Assembly: GCF_014206975.1 (NCBI RefSeq)
Contig: NZ_JACHOU010000014.1
Coordinates: 62,001 to 126,000 of the forward strand
DNA from: Aminobacter aganoensis
GTDB lineage: Bacteria > Pseudomonadota > Alphaproteobacteria > Rhizobiales > Rhizobiaceae
DNA length: 64,000 nt
Direction: 5' to 3'
A program made the translations under genes and the position numbers. Numbering within the stretch: position 1 is the stretch's first letter; the number at the start of each line of letters is the position of its first letter. The notes under the pieces are model-generated. The model saw only the letters and a program-made list of their open reading frames with translations, did not search any database and was not told the origin of the DNA. Shown here one piece after another: positions 62,394 to 64,000 of this stretch.

Positions 62394-63179
62394 CTAGCCG
62401 ACGGCGATCTGGCCGGCGAGTTCGCTCTCTTCCGAGCGCCGCAGCTGTTCGGTCAGCAGGCTGGCCGACGAGACGAGCAGCAGCACCAGCCGGCGCTCCA
62501 GGTCCTCGTGGTTGATCTTCGCCTCGAGGATCAGGCTGATGCTCGCCGACAAGCCCATTTCCGGCACCGAAATCGGCGCAGCGATGGCGATCAGCGACGG
62601 ATCGATCTCGCCATATGAGATATGGTAGCCCTGCTTGCGGATGAAGCTGAACAGGTCACTCTTCTGGCTGAGTTCGGCGGCCTCCGCCGAACCGTTGCCG
62701 CTTCCGCCCGCCAGCAGCTTCTTGCGCTGCTGCGCCGGAAGCTGGGCCAGTATCACCTTCGACGTCGATCCCCTGGTCAGCGGGATCGGTCGGCCCCGCT
62801 CGAACAAGCTCCACTCGAACTCGACATTCTTCGCCGCCTCGTGGTCGATGCACATGACCATGTCGTTGCAAAGCCGTGACAGCAGCGCAACGCACGGCAC
62901 CCGAGCCTGCAGGACAACCTCGTGCAGCAGCGAGCTTCCGGCGCGCACCACCGGATCGGTATTGCGCGCCAGCCTGTCGTAGCGTGGAAACGCGGAGCCC
63001 AGCCGATAGCGGGCGCCGGTCGCCGGTTCGAGGAACGATGCCTTCACCAGGTCCCGCACGATGCGGTAGACGGTGCTTGCAGGCATGTCCAAGGCATTCG
63101 CCATCTCCTGGACGGACCAGACATCGGCGCTCTCGCTATAAAGCGACAGAACCGCAACGAACCGATCCAATCCCGACAT
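62394..63179 (-). CDS. IclR-family regulator
   Basis: A 261-residue regulator. Residues 5-60 are the winged helix (VQEMANALDMPASTVYRIVRDLVKAS). The effector domain follows (RVPCVALLSRLCNDMVMCIDHE; GSTSKVILAQLPAQQRKKLL; IAIAAPISVPEMGLSASISL). IclR proteins commonly control aromatic-acid operons. It begins 2 bases after the stop of the upstream hydrolase gene, so it is transcribed with the catabolic genes and probably regulates them. Confidence 0.92.
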   Translation of the reverse strand: MSGLDRFVAVLSLYSESADVWSVQEMANALDMPASTVYRIVRDLVKASFLEPATGARYRLGSAFPRYDRLARNTDPVVRAGSSLLHEVVLQARVPCVALLSRLCNDMVMCIDHEAAKNVEFEWSLFERGRPIPLTRGSTSKVILAQLPAQQRKKLLAGGSGNGSAEAAELSQKSDLFSFIRKQGYHISYGEIDPSLIAIAAPISVPEMGLSASISLILEAKINHEDLERRLVLLLVSSASLLTEQLRRSEESELAGQIAVG

Positions 63180-63181
63180 GA

Positions 63182-64000
63182 CTATCCCTTCGGCTGTTCC
63201 TCTGCGATTTCATTGCGTAATTGACCGACTTTATCAATCTCGACTTCAACAACATCGCCAGGTTTCATGTAAAGAGGCGGCGTGCGCTTGAAGCCGACAC
63301 CGCCCGGCGTGCCCGTGACCAGCACATCGCCGGGGGCAAGCGGGGTGAAGATCGAGATGTAGGTGATCAGCTCCTCGATCGAGAACAGCAGTTCCTCGAG
63401 TTTGGCCTGCTGGACGACGACGCCATTGAGCCGGGTCTCGATCTTGAGGTCACCAAGCGGGCCGACCTCATCGGGGGTCACCATGTCGGGGCCGAACGCG
63501 CCGGTACCGGGGAAGTTCTTGCCCGGCATGAACTGGTGCGTGTGGTTCTGGAAATCGCGCAGCGAAGCATCGTTGAAGCAGGAGTAACCGGCAACGAACG
63601 ATGCAGCCTCTTCCTTGGGGATGCGGAAGCCGCTGCGGCCGATGACCACAGCAAGCTCGCCCTCATAGTCGAGCGCCTCGGAAACCGGCGGCCGGCGGAT
63701 CGCCACGTTGTGACCGATCAGCGTGTCGGCAAAGCGCGCGAACAGCGTCGGATAGGTCTGCTTCGGCCGCCCTGTCTCCAGCCGATGGCCCTCATAGTTG
63801 AGGCCGACGCAGATGACCTTGCCCGGCTCGGTGACCGGCGGCAGGTAGGCGATGTCGCCAACCGCATAGTCGGCGGCAAGACCTGCCGTTGCAGCAGGAA
63901 CCAGCCCGAGCTCTGCCGCCTTGAGATAGGACTTCAGGTCCGGAACGACGGAACCGATACGGGCGCCGAGATCGTGGATACCCTTGCCGGTGACGATGCC
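63182..64000 (-). CDS. Fumarylacetoacetate hydrolase-family protein, 5' end outside window
   Basis: Open from the window edge for 272 codons. KVICVGLNYEGHRLE marks the start of the FAH fold. DYEGELAVVIGRSGF holds the metal acidic residues, VAGYSCFNDASLRDFQ is the conserved catalytic-loop region, and PLAPGDVLVTGTPGGVGFKR is the C-terminal signature. Family members hydrolyse or decarboxylate acylpyruvates and related products of aromatic ring cleavage. First visible gene of the FAH-IclR-monooxygenase operon. Confidence 0.92.
   Translation of the reverse strand, partial: GIVTGKGIHDLGARIGSVVPDLKSYLKAAELGLVPAATAGLAADYAVGDIAYLPPVTEPGKVICVGLNYEGHRLETGRPKQTYPTLFARFADTLIGHNVAIRRPPVSEALDYEGELAVVIGRSGFRIPKEEAASFVAGYSCFNDASLRDFQNHTHQFMPGKNFPGTGAFGPDMVTPDEVGPLGDLKIETRLNGVVVQQAKLEELLFSIEELITYISIFTPLAPGDVLVTGTPGGVGFKRTPPLYMKPGDVVEVEIDKVGQLRNEIAEEQPKG

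Noticed and set aside
1-64000. CRISPR arrays, tRNA or rRNA genes, prophage or intact insertion sequences
   Set aside because: No regular spaced repeats, cloverleaf-like sequences, integrases, transposases or terminal repeats were seen.

Overview
The window is high-GC DNA with dense, short-spaced operons. It fits an alphaproteobacterium of the Hyphomicrobiales/Rhizobiales (Mesorhizobium/Aminobacter/Phyllobacteriaceae-like). The strongest markers are the Omp2b-type porin at 58107-59171, the two FCD-type GntR regulators and the ExoF-like polysaccharide export protein. I saw no tRNA, rRNA, CRISPR array, prophage or intact insertion sequence.

Layout. (1) 1-3145: a partial MttB-family methyltransferase with an FCD-GntR regulator and a GlxA/CdhR-type AraC regulator, probably for quaternary or methylated amine use. 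(2) 3358-36554: a large surface-polysaccharide island. It holds an orphan glycan-locus protein, a three-gene HAD phosphatase / small-molecule kinase / nucleotidyltransferase operon, a SAM methyltransferase and a GT4 glycosyltransferase. A leftward Wzy-Wza-Wzz/kinase-Wzx-GT2 assembly operon and a secreted GH9-like hydrolase follow. Next is a leftward five-gene operon with overlapping or nearly touching ends (NRPS, 4'-phosphopantetheinyl transferase, exostosin-like GT, UDP-galactopyranose mutase, SGNH hydrolase). It diverges from a 2156-residue type I PKS, which meets a TolC-like lipoprotein. (3) 37233-39021: an EIIA-Ntr-like protein and a ChaA-type cation/proton exchanger, overlapping at their 3' ends. 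(4) 39206-46532: sugar-acid catabolism with SDR dehydrogenase, aldose epimerase, AraFGH-type ABC importer, FCD regulator and D-galactonate dehydratase. (5) 46613-48151: DoxX and EamA membrane proteins. (6) 48485-54912: an AceE/AceF/Lpd pyruvate dehydrogenase operon with a divergent Lrp regulator. (7) 54951-57816: a TRAP transporter. (8) 58107-60179: a porin and an orphan ParS/MbcA-like DNA-binding protein. (9) 60679-64000: a flavin monooxygenase, an IclR regulator and a partial FAH-family hydrolase, looking like an aromatic or hydroxylated-acid degradation operon.

How the parts may work together. The most unusual system is the NRPS-PKS pair inside the polysaccharide island. The NRPS has an N-terminal formyltransferase domain, a half condensation domain, an adenylation domain whose read-out specificity code is close to the glycine code, an FMN monooxygenase inserted in that adenylation domain, and a carrier domain. 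The PKS reads KS-AT-KR-DH-ACP-TE. Tight coupling to a galactofuranose-forming mutase, a glycosyltransferase and an SGNH esterase-like protein suggests a small formyl-aminoacyl-ketide that decorates, or is glycosylated with, a surface glycan. This is inference.

In region 7-9, a 26-base AT-rich motif occurs upstream of the TRAP operon and of the porin. A third copy lies in front of a decayed duplicate of the TRAP binding-protein gene start (60361-60570). This suggests one regulon and an eroded paralogous transporter locus.
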